This document shows positions 1 through 8,912 of a DNA stretch of 64,000 bases, in pieces. The notes under the pieces are model-generated. The model had not been told where the DNA came from. It worked only from the letters and a program-made list of their open reading frames with translations, and ran no database searches. This DNA is from Candidatus Rhodoferax bjergmarkensis (GTDB lineage: Bacteria > Pseudomonadota > Gammaproteobacteria > Burkholderiales > Burkholderiaceae_C), in NCBI GenBank assembly GCA_016708345.1, contig JADJFX010000002.1, positions 310,001 through 374,000 of the forward strand, read 5' to 3'. Each line of letters begins with the position of its first letter. Positions within the stretch are counted from its first letter, which is position 1. A program made the position numbers and the translations under genes.

Positions 1-40
1 CAAAAAATAAGCTCTGATTGAACTGACCCCGGTGACTTGC

Positions 41-140
41 TTCCGTTTCCAAATCATTCGTGTCTAGGCGCGAAGCCGCAGGCAGTGCTCTAGCACGACA
101 AGGCGAAGCAACAACGACACGGATGATTTAGAAGCGGAAA
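41..140. repeat. Repeat family B, copy 1
   Basis: About 100 bp upstream of dapC. The ends are imperfect inverted copies of each other (a TTCCGTTTCC-like start and a GAAGCGGAAA end). The core contains GCGCGAAGCCGCAGGCAGTGC and, further on, a CAAGGCGAAGCAACAAC block. Both cores recur in opposite orientation at 18709-18840, and the first recurs at 62918-62997. No gene is seen in positions 1-179. The element may supply or separate transcripts ahead of dapC, but that is inference. Confidence 0.7.
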
Positions 141-179
141 GACTGGTGGCCCCGCCACAAGGCGGGATAATCGCCAACC

Positions 180-1406
180 ATGAATCCTCTGCTTTCCCAT
201 TTGCAGCCTTATCCGTTTGAACGGCTGCGTCAACTTTTCACCAACATCACACCCAATCCGTCGCTTCGCCCGATCAGTTTGGGTATGGGTGAGCCCAAGC
301 ACCCCACACCCGCTTTCATCCAGCAGGCCATGATCGACGCGATAGTGAGCACGCCCAGTGGGCTTGCAAGCTATCCGGTTACCACCGGCGAACCCAAACT
401 GCGTGAAGCGTTTGCCCGCTGGCTTAAAAAACGCTATGACCTGAACGTCAATCCGCTGACCCAGACCCTGCCGGTGAACGGCTCGCGCGAAGCGCTGTTC
501 GCCCTGACGCAAACCATCGTCAACCCCTGCTCACACGGGCGCAGCAGCGACCCCGAATCCGCGCCAGTGGTGGTGTGCCCCAATCCGTTCTACCAAATAT
601 ACGAGGGTGCGGCCTTGCTGGCCGGTGCCCAGCCCTACTTTGTGCCAAGTGACCCGGCGCGCAATTTTGCGCAGGACTGGGACAGCGTGCCAAACAGCGT
701 TTGGGCTCGCACCCAGTTGCTGTTTACCTGCTCGCCCGGCAACCCAACCGGCGCGGTGATGCCGCTGATCGAGTGGAAAAAGCTGTTTGATTTGAGCGAC
801 CGTTACGGCTTTGTGATCGCCTCCGACGAGTGCTACAGCGAGATTTACTTTCGCGACGAACCCCCGCTGGGCGGCATGCAGGCCAGCGTCCTGTTGGGGC
901 GGCCTGATTTTAAAAACCTGATCTCCTTCACCAGTTTGTCCAAGCGCAGCAATGTGCCGGGCATGCGCAGTGGCTTTGTGGCGGGGGATGCGGCCATCAT
1001 GAAGCAATTTTTGCTCTACCGCACCTACCACGGCAGTGCCATGAGTCCGGTGGTCCAGGCCGCCAGCATTGCGGCCTGGGGGGACGAGCTGCATGTGATG
1101 GAAAACCGCGCCCTGTACCGCTCCAAGTTTGCGCAGGTCACGCCCCTGCTGGCCGAGGTTCTGGACGTGGCGCTGCCCGATGCGGGCTTTTATCTGTGGG
1201 CCAAAGTCAAGGGCAATGACACAGATTTTGCCCGCGAGCTGTTCGCTCTTTACAATGTGACAGTTCTGCCCGGTTCCTATTTGGCCCGTGATGCTCAAGG
1301 TGCCAATCCGGGCGCGCAGCGCATCCGCATGGCCCTGGTGGCCGAAACCGAAGAATGTGTGGAAGCCGCCCAGCGCATTGTCCAATTTGTCAAATCCAGA
1401 ACCTGA
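180..1406 (+). CDS. dapC: Succinyldiaminopimelate transaminase (DapC)
   Basis: A PLP-dependent class I/II aminotransferase of 408 residues that converts N-succinyl-2-amino-6-ketopimelate to N-succinyl-LL-diaminopimelate in the lysine/peptidoglycan pathway. The N-terminus carries the SLGMGEPKHPTP motif typical of DapC. The PLP-binding lysine lies in SLSKRSNVPGMR at about residue 255, and the conserved arginine of the C-terminal domain is in QRIRMAL. The start is the ATG at 180. dapD begins 27 bp downstream, so the two are probably co-transcribed, and dapE follows after one more gene. Length and motifs fit the betaproteobacterial DapC group; a generic aminotransferase is much less likely given the neighbours. 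Confidence 0.93.
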   Translation: MNPLLSHLQPYPFERLRQLFTNITPNPSLRPISLGMGEPKHPTPAFIQQAMIDAIVSTPSGLASYPVTTGEPKLREAFARWLKKRYDLNVNPLTQTLPVNGSREALFALTQTIVNPCSHGRSSDPESAPVVVCPNPFYQIYEGAALLAGAQPYFVPSDPARNFAQDWDSVPNSVWARTQLLFTCSPGNPTGAVMPLIEWKKLFDLSDRYGFVIASDECYSEIYFRDEPPLGGMQASVLLGRPDFKNLISFTSLSKRSNVPGMRSGFVAGDAAIMKQFLLYRTYHGSAMSPVVQAASIAAWGDELHVMENRALYRSKFAQVTPLLAEVLDVALPDAGFYLWAKVKGNDTDFARELFALYNVTVLPGSYLARDAQGANPGAQRIRMALVAETEECVEAAQRIVQFVKSRT

Positions 1407-1433
1407 ACCCACCTCTTTTCAAGAAAACTTTTC

Positions 1434-2258
1434 ATGACCCAACAACTGCAAAACATCATCGACAGCGCCTGGGAAGACCGCGCCAATCTTTCCGTCAAAT
1501 CAGCCCCCAAGGAAATCGTTGACGCTGTCGAAAACGTCATTGCCCAGCTCAACGCGGGCAAGCTGCGCGTGGCCACCCGCGAGTCTGTCGGCCAGTGGAC
1601 CACCCACCAGTGGATCAAAAAGGCAGTGCTGCTGAGCTTTCGCCTGCGCGACAACGAGATCATGAAAGCCGGTGACCTGGGCTTTTACGACAAGGTGCCC
1701 ACCAAATTTGCGGGTCTGGACGAAGAAGCCATGAAGGCCACCGGCGTGCGCGTGGTGCCGCCGGCCGTGGCGAGGCGCGGCAGTTTTGTTGGCAAAGGCG
1801 TGATCCTGATGCCGTCTTACGTGAACATTGGTGCCTATGTGGACGAAGGCACCATGGTGGACACGTGGGCCACCGTGGGCTCATGCGCCCAGATCGGCAA
1901 AAACGTGCACCTCTCCGGCGGCGTGGGCATTGGCGGCGTGCTGGAGCCCATGCAGGCCGGCCCCACCATCATCGAGGACAACTGCTTTATCGGAGCCCGC
2001 TCCGAGGTGGTGGAAGGCGTGATTGTGGAAGAAAATTCCGTCATTTCGATGGGTGTTTACCTCGGCCAGAGCACCCCCATTTACGACCGCGCCAGCGACT
2101 CCGTCAGCTATGGCCGCATACCGGCCGGGTCGGTGGTCATCAGCGGCAGTTTGCCCAAGAACGATGGCAAATACAGCTTGTACGCAGCCATCATCGTCAA
2201 GCGGGTCGACGCGCAAACCCGCGCCAAAACCAGCCTGAACGATCTGCTGCGCGACTGA
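1434..2258 (+). CDS. dapD: Tetrahydrodipicolinate N-succinyltransferase (DapD)
   Basis: 274 residues, the usual DapD length. It transfers succinyl from succinyl-CoA to tetrahydrodipicolinate, the step before DapC. The N-terminal helical domain is followed by a left-handed beta-helix built of hexapeptide repeats (about residues 110-230), including VNIGAYVDEGTMVDTWATVG and GVGIGGVLEP. These are followed by the FIGARSEVVEGV segment of the family. It sits between dapC and the PilU-like gene in the same direction, so pathway context supports the assignment. Confidence 0.96.
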   Translation: MTQQLQNIIDSAWEDRANLSVKSAPKEIVDAVENVIAQLNAGKLRVATRESVGQWTTHQWIKKAVLLSFRLRDNEIMKAGDLGFYDKVPTKFAGLDEEAMKATGVRVVPPAVARRGSFVGKGVILMPSYVNIGAYVDEGTMVDTWATVGSCAQIGKNVHLSGGVGIGGVLEPMQAGPTIIEDNCFIGARSEVVEGVIVEENSVISMGVYLGQSTPIYDRASDSVSYGRIPAGSVVISGSLPKNDGKYSLYAAIIVKRVDAQTRAKTSLNDLLRD

Positions 2259-2310
2259 CACTGCGATTGAACTCGGGCAGACTCTTTTTCTTCCACTCAA
2301 GGACTGAACC

Positions 2311-3492
2311 ATGGCAACGAACGCATCGAACGGCACCAACAACACGTCTGGCACCATGGAGCGCATCCTGCGCCTGATGGCAGAAAAAAAGGCTTCCGAC
2401 GTCTATTTGTCAGCCATGTCGCCGGCGCTCATCCGGATCAACGGGCAATGCGTTCCCATCAACAGCCAGATTCTTCCTGCTGATGCGCCGCTGAATTTGC
2501 TGTCCGAGGTGCTGCCACCTGACCGCATTGAAGAGCTGCGGGAGTTGAATGAACTCAACATGGGTTTGCCACTGGTGGGCGTTGGCCGCTTTCGCATCAG
2601 CGCCATGCGACAGCGCGGCTCCTACGCTGCGGTCATCCGTTTCATCACCGCCGACATTCCTTCCCTTGCCAGTCTGGCGGTTCCCATGAATCTGGGTGAG
2701 CTGATCATGGAAAAGCGGGGCCTGTTGCTGATGGTGGGTGCCACCGGGGCGGGCAAAAGCACCACGCTGGCTTCCATGCTGGACTACCGCAACGAGAACG
2801 CTTCCGGCCACATCCTCACCATTGAAGACCCGATTGAGTTTTTGTTCAAGAACAAGCGCTCGGTGGTGAACCAGCGTGAGGTTGGTACTGACACCCAGTC
2901 GGCCCAGGTGGCGCTGCGCAACGCCCTGCGCCAGGCACCAGACGTGATTTTGATCGGCGAAATTCGGGACCGCGAGACCATGTCAGCCGCCATCGCCTAC
3001 GCACAGTCCGGGCATTTGTGCCTGGCCACCATGCACGCCAACAACAGCTACCAGGCGCTGAACCGGATTTTGAGTTTTTACCCGGTCGAGGTGCGCGCCA
3101 CCATGCTGGGTGACCTGGCCGCCGCCATGAAGGCGGTGGTGTCGCAACGCCTGCTGCGTACCGTCACAGGCGGGCGCGTGCCGGCAGTGGAAATCATGCT
3201 CAACACCAAACTGATTTCCGAGTTGATTGAAAAGGGCGATTTTTCCGGCATCAAGGAGGCCATGGAAAAATCGATGGCCGATGGCGGTCAGACGTTTGAG
3301 CAGGACATTGCCCGACTGATCTCGGACGGCGTCGTGGAACGTAAGGAGGGCTTGGCCAATGCCGACTCTCCAACTAACTTGATGTGGCGTCTGCAAAACG
3401 ACTTCACCAGCCGCACTAAACCGCAGGAAGAACTCGAAGATCCGGACGACCATCCCTCCTTCACTGAAATCACCCTCGATGTGAAGCACTGA
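2311..3492 (+). CDS. pilU: Type IV pilus retraction ATPase, PilT/PilU family
   Basis: A 393-residue secretion-type hexameric ATPase expected to power pilus retraction at the inner membrane. Walker A is GATGAGKST (about residue 142). The Asp box is around TIEDPIEF, Walker B is VILIGEIRD, and the His box is ATMHANNSYQAL. The C-terminal part, with GGQTFEQDIARLISDG and a short acidic tail, looks like PilU rather than PilT, but I cannot separate the two firmly without an alignment. An AAGGA ribosome-binding site precedes the ATG at 2311. It lies inside the diaminopimelate gene block with no other pilus gene visible, so its position says little about function. Confidence 0.88.
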   Translation: MATNASNGTNNTSGTMERILRLMAEKKASDVYLSAMSPALIRINGQCVPINSQILPADAPLNLLSEVLPPDRIEELRELNELNMGLPLVGVGRFRISAMRQRGSYAAVIRFITADIPSLASLAVPMNLGELIMEKRGLLLMVGATGAGKSTTLASMLDYRNENASGHILTIEDPIEFLFKNKRSVVNQREVGTDTQSAQVALRNALRQAPDVILIGEIRDRETMSAAIAYAQSGHLCLATMHANNSYQALNRILSFYPVEVRATMLGDLAAAMKAVVSQRLLRTVTGGRVPAVEIMLNTKLISELIEKGDFSGIKEAMEKSMADGGQTFEQDIARLISDGVVERKEGLANADSPTNLMWRLQNDFTSRTKPQEELEDPDDHPSFTEITLDVKH

Positions 3493-3505
3493 ACCGGCAG
3501 CACTG

Positions 3506-4681
3506 ATGAATCCCACGCTCCTTTTTGCGCAGCAGCTGATGGCCTGCCCGTCCGTCACCCCCGAAGACGCCGATTGCCAGACCCTGATTGCCACCCGGCT
3601 GGCCCCGCTTGGTTTTGTCTGTGAAACCATTGCCAGTGGCCCCGAAGCCTTCCGGGTCACAAATTTATGGGCAAAAAGGCCTTCTGCGCTTATAAACAGT
3701 GCGGGAGCAGCTACTGAATTGATAGTGTTTGCCGGCCATACCGATGTGGTTCCCACCGGTCCGCTGGAGCAGTGGGGCAGCCACCCGTTCAAACCCTCAC
3801 TGCGCGACGGCCGCCTGTACGGGCGCGGTGCCAGCGACATGAAAACCTCGCTGGCGGCGTTCGTCGTTGCGGTGGAAGCTTTTGTCACGGCCCGGCCCGA
3901 CACGCCCCTGTCGATTGGCTTTTTGCTCACCAGTGACGAAGAAGGTCCGGCCCTTGATGGCACCGTCGTCGTGTGCGACGCACTGCAACAGCGCGGCGAA
4001 AAGCTCGACTACTGCATTGTGGGCGAGCCCACGGCGGTGGAGCGCACCGGCGACATGATCAAGAACGGTCGCCGTGGCACCATGAGTGGGCGCTTGTGCG
4101 TCAAAGGTGTGCAAGGTCATATCGCCTACCCCCATCTGGCCAGGAACCCCATCCATCTGGCGGCACCGGCGTTAGCGGAGTTGGTGGGTATTGAGTGGGA
4201 CAAGGGTAATGATTTCTTTCAGCCCACCTCCTGGCAGGTCAGCAACATTCACGCAGGCACCGGGGCCAGCAATGTCATTCCGGGCGTGGTGGTGATTGAT
4301 TTCAACTTCCGCTTTTCAACCGAGTCGACGCCCGAGGGCCTGCAAACACGCTTGCAAGCGGTGCTGGACAAACACGAATTGGCCTATGAGCTGACGTGGA
4401 CCGTGGGTGGCCTGCCTTTTCTGACACCACCGGGCACCTTGGTGGATGCTGTATGTGAGGCCATCCGGTCTGAAACCGGCATCACGACCGCCTTGTCCAC
4501 CACCGGCGGCACCAGCGACGCTCGCTTTATCGCCAAAATCTGTCCCCAGGTCATTGAACTTGGCCCGCCCAACGCCACCATTCACAAAATTGACGAGTAT
4601 GTGAATGTGGCCGACGTGGAGCCTTTGACAAACATTTACCGGCGCGTACTGGAAAACCTGCATGCCCGGTTGACGCCATGA
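3506..4681 (+). CDS. dapE: Succinyl-diaminopimelate desuccinylase (DapE)
   Basis: A 391-residue M20 family zinc hydrolase that removes succinate from N-succinyl-LL-diaminopimelate. Metal-site motifs are visible: FAGHTDVVPTGP, GRGASDMKTSL, SDEEGPALDGT and, near the C-terminus, the His in NATIHKIDEYV. The STTGGTSDARF loop is also present. Residues about 55-75, just before the first metal histidine, are encoded by a copy of repeat family A (see 3661-3729), so the linker after NLWA is longer than in ordinary DapE. Its stop overlaps the prmB start by 4 bp (ATGA), indicating translational coupling. Confidence 0.95.
   Translation: MNPTLLFAQQLMACPSVTPEDADCQTLIATRLAPLGFVCETIASGPEAFRVTNLWAKRPSALINSAGAATELIVFAGHTDVVPTGPLEQWGSHPFKPSLRDGRLYGRGASDMKTSLAAFVVAVEAFVTARPDTPLSIGFLLTSDEEGPALDGTVVVCDALQQRGEKLDYCIVGEPTAVERTGDMIKNGRRGTMSGRLCVKGVQGHIAYPHLARNPIHLAAPALAELVGIEWDKGNDFFQPTSWQVSNIHAGTGASNVIPGVVVIDFNFRFSTESTPEGLQTRLQAVLDKHELAYELTWTVGGLPFLTPPGTLVDAVCEAIRSETGITTALSTTGGTSDARFIAKICPQVIELGPPNATIHKIDEYVNVADVEPLTNIYRRVLENLHARLTP
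3661..3729 (-). repeat. Repeat family A, copy 1, inside dapE
   Basis: Read on the minus strand it follows the family pattern: an A/T-rich CTAT start, TAGCTGCT, a GCGC-like left arm, a spacer, an AAGCGC right arm, then AGGCC followed by T-rich sequence and GCC. It is translated in frame within dapE as part of AKRPSALINSAGAATELIV. The same frame is used in the same orientation in prmB. Confidence 0.85.
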
Positions 4682-5631
4682 CCGTGCTCGAACTCATCAA
4701 AGCGGGCGAGCGCCAGCTGCTCGATGCCGGTGTGGCGTTTGGCCACGGCACCACCAATGCCTTTGACGAGGCAGCATGGCTGGTGCTATGGCAATTGGGC
4801 CTGCCGCTGGACAGCGCACTGGATGACCCGCAAAATGACCAAAATTCAGTGGCAAATCAGGCTGTACCGCACGATATACATGCGCAGGTAGCTACTATTT
4901 TTATAGCACGCATCACATCCCGCAAACCCGCCGCCTACCTGACCCGTGAGGCCTGGCTGCAAGGTGTGCCCTTTTATGTGGACGAGCGGGTCATCGTGCC
5001 ACGCTCCTTCATCGCCGAGCTATTGATGAACGGGAGCATCGACTACTGGCTGACTGAATCGACAAAACAAGTGCTGGACCTGTGTACCGGCAACGGCAGT
5101 CTGGCTGTTTTGGCTGCCATGGTTTACCCCGATGTGAGTGTGGACGCCTGCGACATCTCTCTAGATGCGTTGGACGTGGCCCGCATCAATGTGGACAAGC
5201 ACGGCTTGCAGCAGCGCATCACGCTGCTGGCGTCTGACGGACTGGCCAGCGTGCGCGGCCCTTACGACCTGATTGTCTGCAACCCGCCGTATGTGAACGC
5301 CGCCAGCATGGCTGCACTGCCGCCCGAATACCACGCCGAACCGGCGTTGGCGCTGGATGGCAACTCTCTGGGCGGGGTGGATGGCATGGATTTCATCCGC
5401 CAGCTGCTGGTCGACGCCCCGGCGCACATGAGCAAGAACGCCGTGCTGGTGCTGGAGATTGGCAACGAGCGCGAGCACTTTGAAGATGCCTTTCCCCATT
5501 TGCAAGCGGTTTGGCTGGAAACCAGCGCGGGTGAAGACCAGGTTTTGTTGGTCACCCGTGAGGCACTTTTTGAGCTTTTTCCGCTTTCTCCGTTTTTGCC
5601 GGCAGCGAAGCCAGACGGGCTGGGCGAGTGA
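4678..5631 (+). CDS. prmB: 50S ribosomal protein L3 glutamine methyltransferase (PrmB)
   Basis: A 317-residue SAM-dependent methyltransferase of the HemK/PrmB group, which N5-methylates a glutamine of ribosomal protein L3. The SAM motif is DLCTGNGSLAV and the catalytic motif is NPPYVNAASM. These are followed by PPEYHAEPALALDG, which favours PrmB over PrmC. Two oddities are visible. A family A repeat encodes about residues 51-76. The last roughly 18 residues (FPLSPFLPAAKPDGLGE and stop) come from the edge of repeat family C, which supplies the stop codon. It is coupled to dapE by an ATGA overlap. Confidence 0.92.
   Translation: MTVLELIKAGERQLLDAGVAFGHGTTNAFDEAAWLVLWQLGLPLDSALDDPQNDQNSVANQAVPHDIHAQVATIFIARITSRKPAAYLTREAWLQGVPFYVDERVIVPRSFIAELLMNGSIDYWLTESTKQVLDLCTGNGSLAVLAAMVYPDVSVDACDISLDALDVARINVDKHGLQQRITLLASDGLASVRGPYDLIVCNPPYVNAASMAALPPEYHAEPALALDGNSLGGVDGMDFIRQLLVDAPAHMSKNAVLVLEIGNEREHFEDAFPHLQAVWLETSAGEDQVLLVTREALFELFPLSPFLPAAKPDGLGE
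4832..4910 (-). repeat. Repeat family A, copy 2, inside prmB
   Basis: The minus-strand sequence begins TGCTATAAAAATAGTAGCTA, continues with CCTGCGC, a spacer and GTGCGGTACAG, and ends in a T-rich tail. In the gene it encodes roughly PQNDQNSVANQAVPHDIHAQ followed by VATIFIA. The segment GCT-ACT-xxx-xxx-ATA is read in the same frame as in dapE. It lies in the linker between the N-terminal helical domain and the conserved RKPAAYLT motif. Confidence 0.82.
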
Positions 5632-5925
5632 CTGCGTTCGTGTCCCCCGCCCGTAAGATCTGTGCCCCACGCTCCACCGCTTCGCGGGTCGCTGCCCCCG
5701 AGGGGGCTAATTTTTCTTGGGGCGGCCCGGCGGAAAATTGTCTCCTCCTTGACCTCACTTCGCCACTCACCCAGCCCGTCTGGCTTCTCGGAGGGTGCGA
5801 ACCTTCGCGGTATTTCTGCATGCGCAACCGCGACACAGCGGGAGCATGGGGTACTGTGAAGCGCCGGTAAAGGAGGAGGCCAAAGGCCGGGGGACACGGC
5901 GATTCACAGTGCCCCATGTTCCAGC
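5600..5925. repeat. Repeat family C, copy 1 (long imperfect inverted repeat)
   Basis: Fills most of the gap between prmB and yheS. The left arm has GTGTCCCCCG and later TCTCCTCCTTGACCTCAC. The right arm has GTAAAGGAGGAGGCC and CCGGGGGACAC, the inverted match. A GCCAGACGGGCTGGGCGAGT block at 5613-5632 is repeated in inverse at about 5766-5786. A GCCCCCGAGGGGGC palindrome also lies inside. The same outer arms recur at 48127-48333. No gene is seen here; short open frames are by-products of the repeat. Confidence 0.75.
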
Positions 5926-5975
5926 CCACCACTACTTGCAACGATGAATTTTCAAGAACATAGCTACGACCAACC

Positions 5976-7931
5976 ATGATCACTTTAAAAAACGTCATCC
6001 TGCGCCGCGGCGCCAAGGTACTGCTCGACGGTGCCACCGTCACCATCAACCCCGGTGAAAAAGTCGGCTTGGTGGGCCGCAACGGTGCTGGTAAATCGTC
6101 GCTGTTTGCCCTGCTCAATGGTTCACTGCACGAAGACGGCGGCGAATACTTTATTCCCAGCCAGTGGCGCATGGGCCAAGTGGCCCAGGACATGCCCGAA
6201 ACCGAACAAAGTGCCACTGACTTTGTGGTGGACGGCGACGTGTCGCTCTTGGCGGCCCAGCAGGAGGTCACTGCCTCGGAAGCCACCGAGGACTACGACC
6301 GCATGGCCCACGCCTACATGGCACTGCAAGATGCGGGGGCCAACGACGCCCCGGCACGGGCGCAGGCGCTGATTCTGGGGCTGGGTTTCAAAACCACCGA
6401 ACTCACCAACCCGGTCAACAGCTTTTCGGGCGGCTGGCGCATGCGCTTGCAACTGGCGCGCGCGTTGATGTGCCCGAGCGACCTGCTGCTGCTGGACGAA
6501 CCCACCAACCACTTGGACTTGGACGCGCTGGTGTGGCTGGAAGCCTGGCTCAAAAAATACGAAGGCACCATGGTCGTCATCAGCCATGACCGGGAGTTTC
6601 TGGACGCCGTGACCAACGTCACCCTGCACATCGACGCGGGCAAACTGGTGCGCTACGGTGGCAACTACAGCAAGTTTGAAGACATGCGCGCCGAGCAGAT
6701 GGCGCTGCAGCAAACCGCGTTTGCCAAGCAGCAGGACAAGATTGCCCATTTGCAAAAGTTCATTGCACGCTTCAAGGCCAAGGCCAGCAAGGCCAAGCAG
6801 GCACAAAGCCGGGTCAAGGCTCTGGACCGCATGGAAAAAATCGCACCGCTGATGGCGGACGCTGAATTCACCTTTGAATTCAAGGAGCCCGCCAACCTGC
6901 CCAACCCCATGCTGTCGATGGCGGGTGTGAGTTTTGGCTACCCACCGCCTGAAGACTCGCCCGAGGGCACACCACCCACCGTGATCGTCAACAACGTCAG
7001 CCGCTCAGTGCTGGCTGGCCAGCGCATCGGCATTCTGGGTGCCAACGGCCAGGGTAAATCCACGCTGGTCAAAACTGTGGCCCGCGATCTGCAGCCTATT
7101 GGCGGTGAAGTCACCGAAGGCAAGGGCCTGAACATCGGCTACTTTGCCCAGCAGGAACTGGATGTGCTGCGCCCGCAAGACACCCCGCTGGAGCACATGA
7201 TTCGGCTGGTCAAGGACATCACAGCGGCAGGCAAGATTGCCGGCCAGGCCACGCGCGAGCAGGACCTGCGCAGTTTTCTGGGCACCTTCAACTTTGGCGG
7301 TGATATGGTCAAGCAGGCCGTGGGCAGCATGAGCGGCGGAGAAAAAGCGCGCCTGGTGCTGTGCATGATCGTCTGGCAGCGGCCCAACCTGCTGTTGCTA
7401 GACGAGCCAACCAACCACCTCGATCTGGCCACCCGTGAAGCGCTGGCCATGGCTTTGAACGAATTTGAAGGCACCGTGATGCTGGTCAGCCACGACCGCG
7501 CCTTGTTGCGCTCTGTGTGTGACGAGTTCTGGATGGTCTCGCGCGGCGGCGTGGCACCGTTTGACGGCGATCTGGACGACTACCAGCGCTACCTGCTGGA
7601 CGAAGCCAAACGCCAGCGCGAAGCCATCAAGGAGGCCACCAGTGCCGCAGCCAAGGCCGAACGCAAAGCCCAGGCCGCTGCAGCTTCTGCGCCCAAGGTC
7701 AAAGTCAAGGTGAATTCAAGCGGCCTCAAGCGCAAGTTGGAAGACATCGAGGCGCGCATGGCCGTGCTCAATGGCGAAGGGGCCTCGCTGGAAGGTCATC
7801 TGAGCAGCTCTGGGCATCCGACCGAAATTGCCGAATTCGGCAAACGCCTGAAGAAGGTCAACGACGAATTGCAAACGCTTGAAGAGCAATGGCTGGCGGT
7901 CTCCTCCGAGTTGGAAGCGCAGTTGGGCTGA
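5976..7931 (+). CDS. yheS: ABC-F family ATPase, YheS-like
   Basis: 651 residues with two ABC cassettes and no membrane segments, as in ABC-F translation factors that act on the ribosome. The N-terminus (MITLKNVILRRGAKVLLDGA) matches the YheS subgroup. The first cassette has Walker A GRNGAGKSS, signature SGGWRMRL and Walker B LLLLDEPTNHLD. The second has GANGQGKST, SGGEKARL and again LLLLDEPTNHLD. The inter-cassette linker is charged (KAKASKAKQAQSRVKAL), and the last 100 residues form a probable coiled coil. It stands alone between repeat C and an AT-richer gene pair. The exact ribosomal role of YheS is not settled. Confidence 0.92.
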   Translation: MITLKNVILRRGAKVLLDGATVTINPGEKVGLVGRNGAGKSSLFALLNGSLHEDGGEYFIPSQWRMGQVAQDMPETEQSATDFVVDGDVSLLAAQQEVTASEATEDYDRMAHAYMALQDAGANDAPARAQALILGLGFKTTELTNPVNSFSGGWRMRLQLARALMCPSDLLLLDEPTNHLDLDALVWLEAWLKKYEGTMVVISHDREFLDAVTNVTLHIDAGKLVRYGGNYSKFEDMRAEQMALQQTAFAKQQDKIAHLQKFIARFKAKASKAKQAQSRVKALDRMEKIAPLMADAEFTFEFKEPANLPNPMLSMAGVSFGYPPPEDSPEGTPPTVIVNNVSRSVLAGQRIGILGANGQGKSTLVKTVARDLQPIGGEVTEGKGLNIGYFAQQELDVLRPQDTPLEHMIRLVKDITAAGKIAGQATREQDLRSFLGTFNFGGDMVKQAVGSMSGGEKARLVLCMIVWQRPNLLLLDEPTNHLDLATREALAMALNEFEGTVMLVSHDRALLRSVCDEFWMVSRGGVAPFDGDLDDYQRYLLDEAKRQREAIKEATSAAAKAERKAQAAAASAPKVKVKVNSSGLKRKLEDIEARMAVLNGEGASLEGHLSSSGHPTEIAEFGKRLKKVNDELQTLEEQWLAVSSELEAQLG

Positions 7932-8059
7932 GCAGGTGCGATATTAGGACGGACTATGCTGAAATTGAAGCAATTAAACATCATCGGAATTCTGCTTTCT
8001 GATAATATTTTTTTTGTTTTCCGCAATCCCATATTGAATTTTTAGGTTAGGTAATAAGC

Positions 8060-8899
8060 ATGAAATTCGCAGTGACTGTCGTTTCTCCTCCAGGGTATGT
8101 TCATTCGGCAGCATTCAGGGAGATTGCGGAGTCAATTCACTACGGACTCCTTGCGCTTGGCCATGATTCGGTCTGTACCACTGAGGGGTGTCTATCCGAA
8201 CGGCGGCATATTGTGCTTGGTTCGAATTTGTTACCGCACTTTCCGTTGCCCATTGCAGCGGATGCGATTTTGTATAACCTTGAGCAAATAGAACCGGGCT
8301 CACCTTGGATGCCAGAGGAAATGCTGGCTATTTTTCGTCGTCATGTGGTGTGGGATTACAGTCGCAGAAATGCGGTGGCACTTGCCGAGTTGGGCATTCA
8401 TGTGGCCCATGTTTTGCCCATTGGTTATGTGCCGGAGTTGACGCGCATTGTTCGTGATTCCGAGCCAGAGATGGATGTCTTGTTTTGCGGCTCACTCACT
8501 GAGCGTCGCAAAGAGGCCATTATTAAAATGCGGGAAACAGGCTTGCGTGTGGTTGCAGCAGTAGGTTTGTATGGTGCCCAGCGCGATGAAATGATTGGCC
8601 GCGCCAAAGTAATTTTAAACATGCATCAGCACGAAGCCAAAATACTCGAAATGGTGCGCATTTCTTATTTGCTTGCAAATCGTTGCACCGTATTATCAGA
8701 ACACAGTTCAGACCGGATTGAAGATGCAGCACTGTCCAGCGGCGTGGCATTCGCAGAGTATTCCGATTTGGCCCAACGTGCACGTCAATTGATTGACAAT
8801 CCGGATGAATGTGAGCGCTTGGCGCAATCTGGTTTCAAGATCACGAGCGGATGGACGATGGAGAAATATCTGCGTGATGCATTGTTAACTCTGAATTAA
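8060..8899 (+). CDS. Glycosyltransferase-like protein (GT-B fold suspected)
   Basis: 279 residues, AT-richer than its neighbours. I do not recognise a named family with certainty. The layout resembles a GT-B glycosyltransferase: an N-terminal half with a VVSPPGYVHSAAF start, a central MDVLFCGSLTERRKEAI segment as in nucleotide-sugar binding halves, then NMHQHEAKILEMVRISYLLA and a GVAFAEYSDLAQRARQLIDN stretch. These are typical of C-terminal domains of proteins annotated as group 1-like transferases. It starts at an ATG after an AT-rich 128-bp gap and is followed 13 bp later by an O-GlcNAc-type transferase, so the two are probably one transcript and may modify the same target. Confidence 0.6.
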   Translation: MKFAVTVVSPPGYVHSAAFREIAESIHYGLLALGHDSVCTTEGCLSERRHIVLGSNLLPHFPLPIAADAILYNLEQIEPGSPWMPEEMLAIFRRHVVWDYSRRNAVALAELGIHVAHVLPIGYVPELTRIVRDSEPEMDVLFCGSLTERRKEAIIKMRETGLRVVAAVGLYGAQRDEMIGRAKVILNMHQHEAKILEMVRISYLLANRCTVLSEHSSDRIEDAALSSGVAFAEYSDLAQRARQLIDNPDECERLAQSGFKITSGWTMEKYLRDALLTLN

Positions 8900-8912
8900 T
8901 GAATTAAACATC

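Noticed and set aside
5552..6286. Open frame on the minus strand across repeat C and the start of yheS
   Set aside because: Composed of repeat sequence and the reverse of yheS, with no motif.
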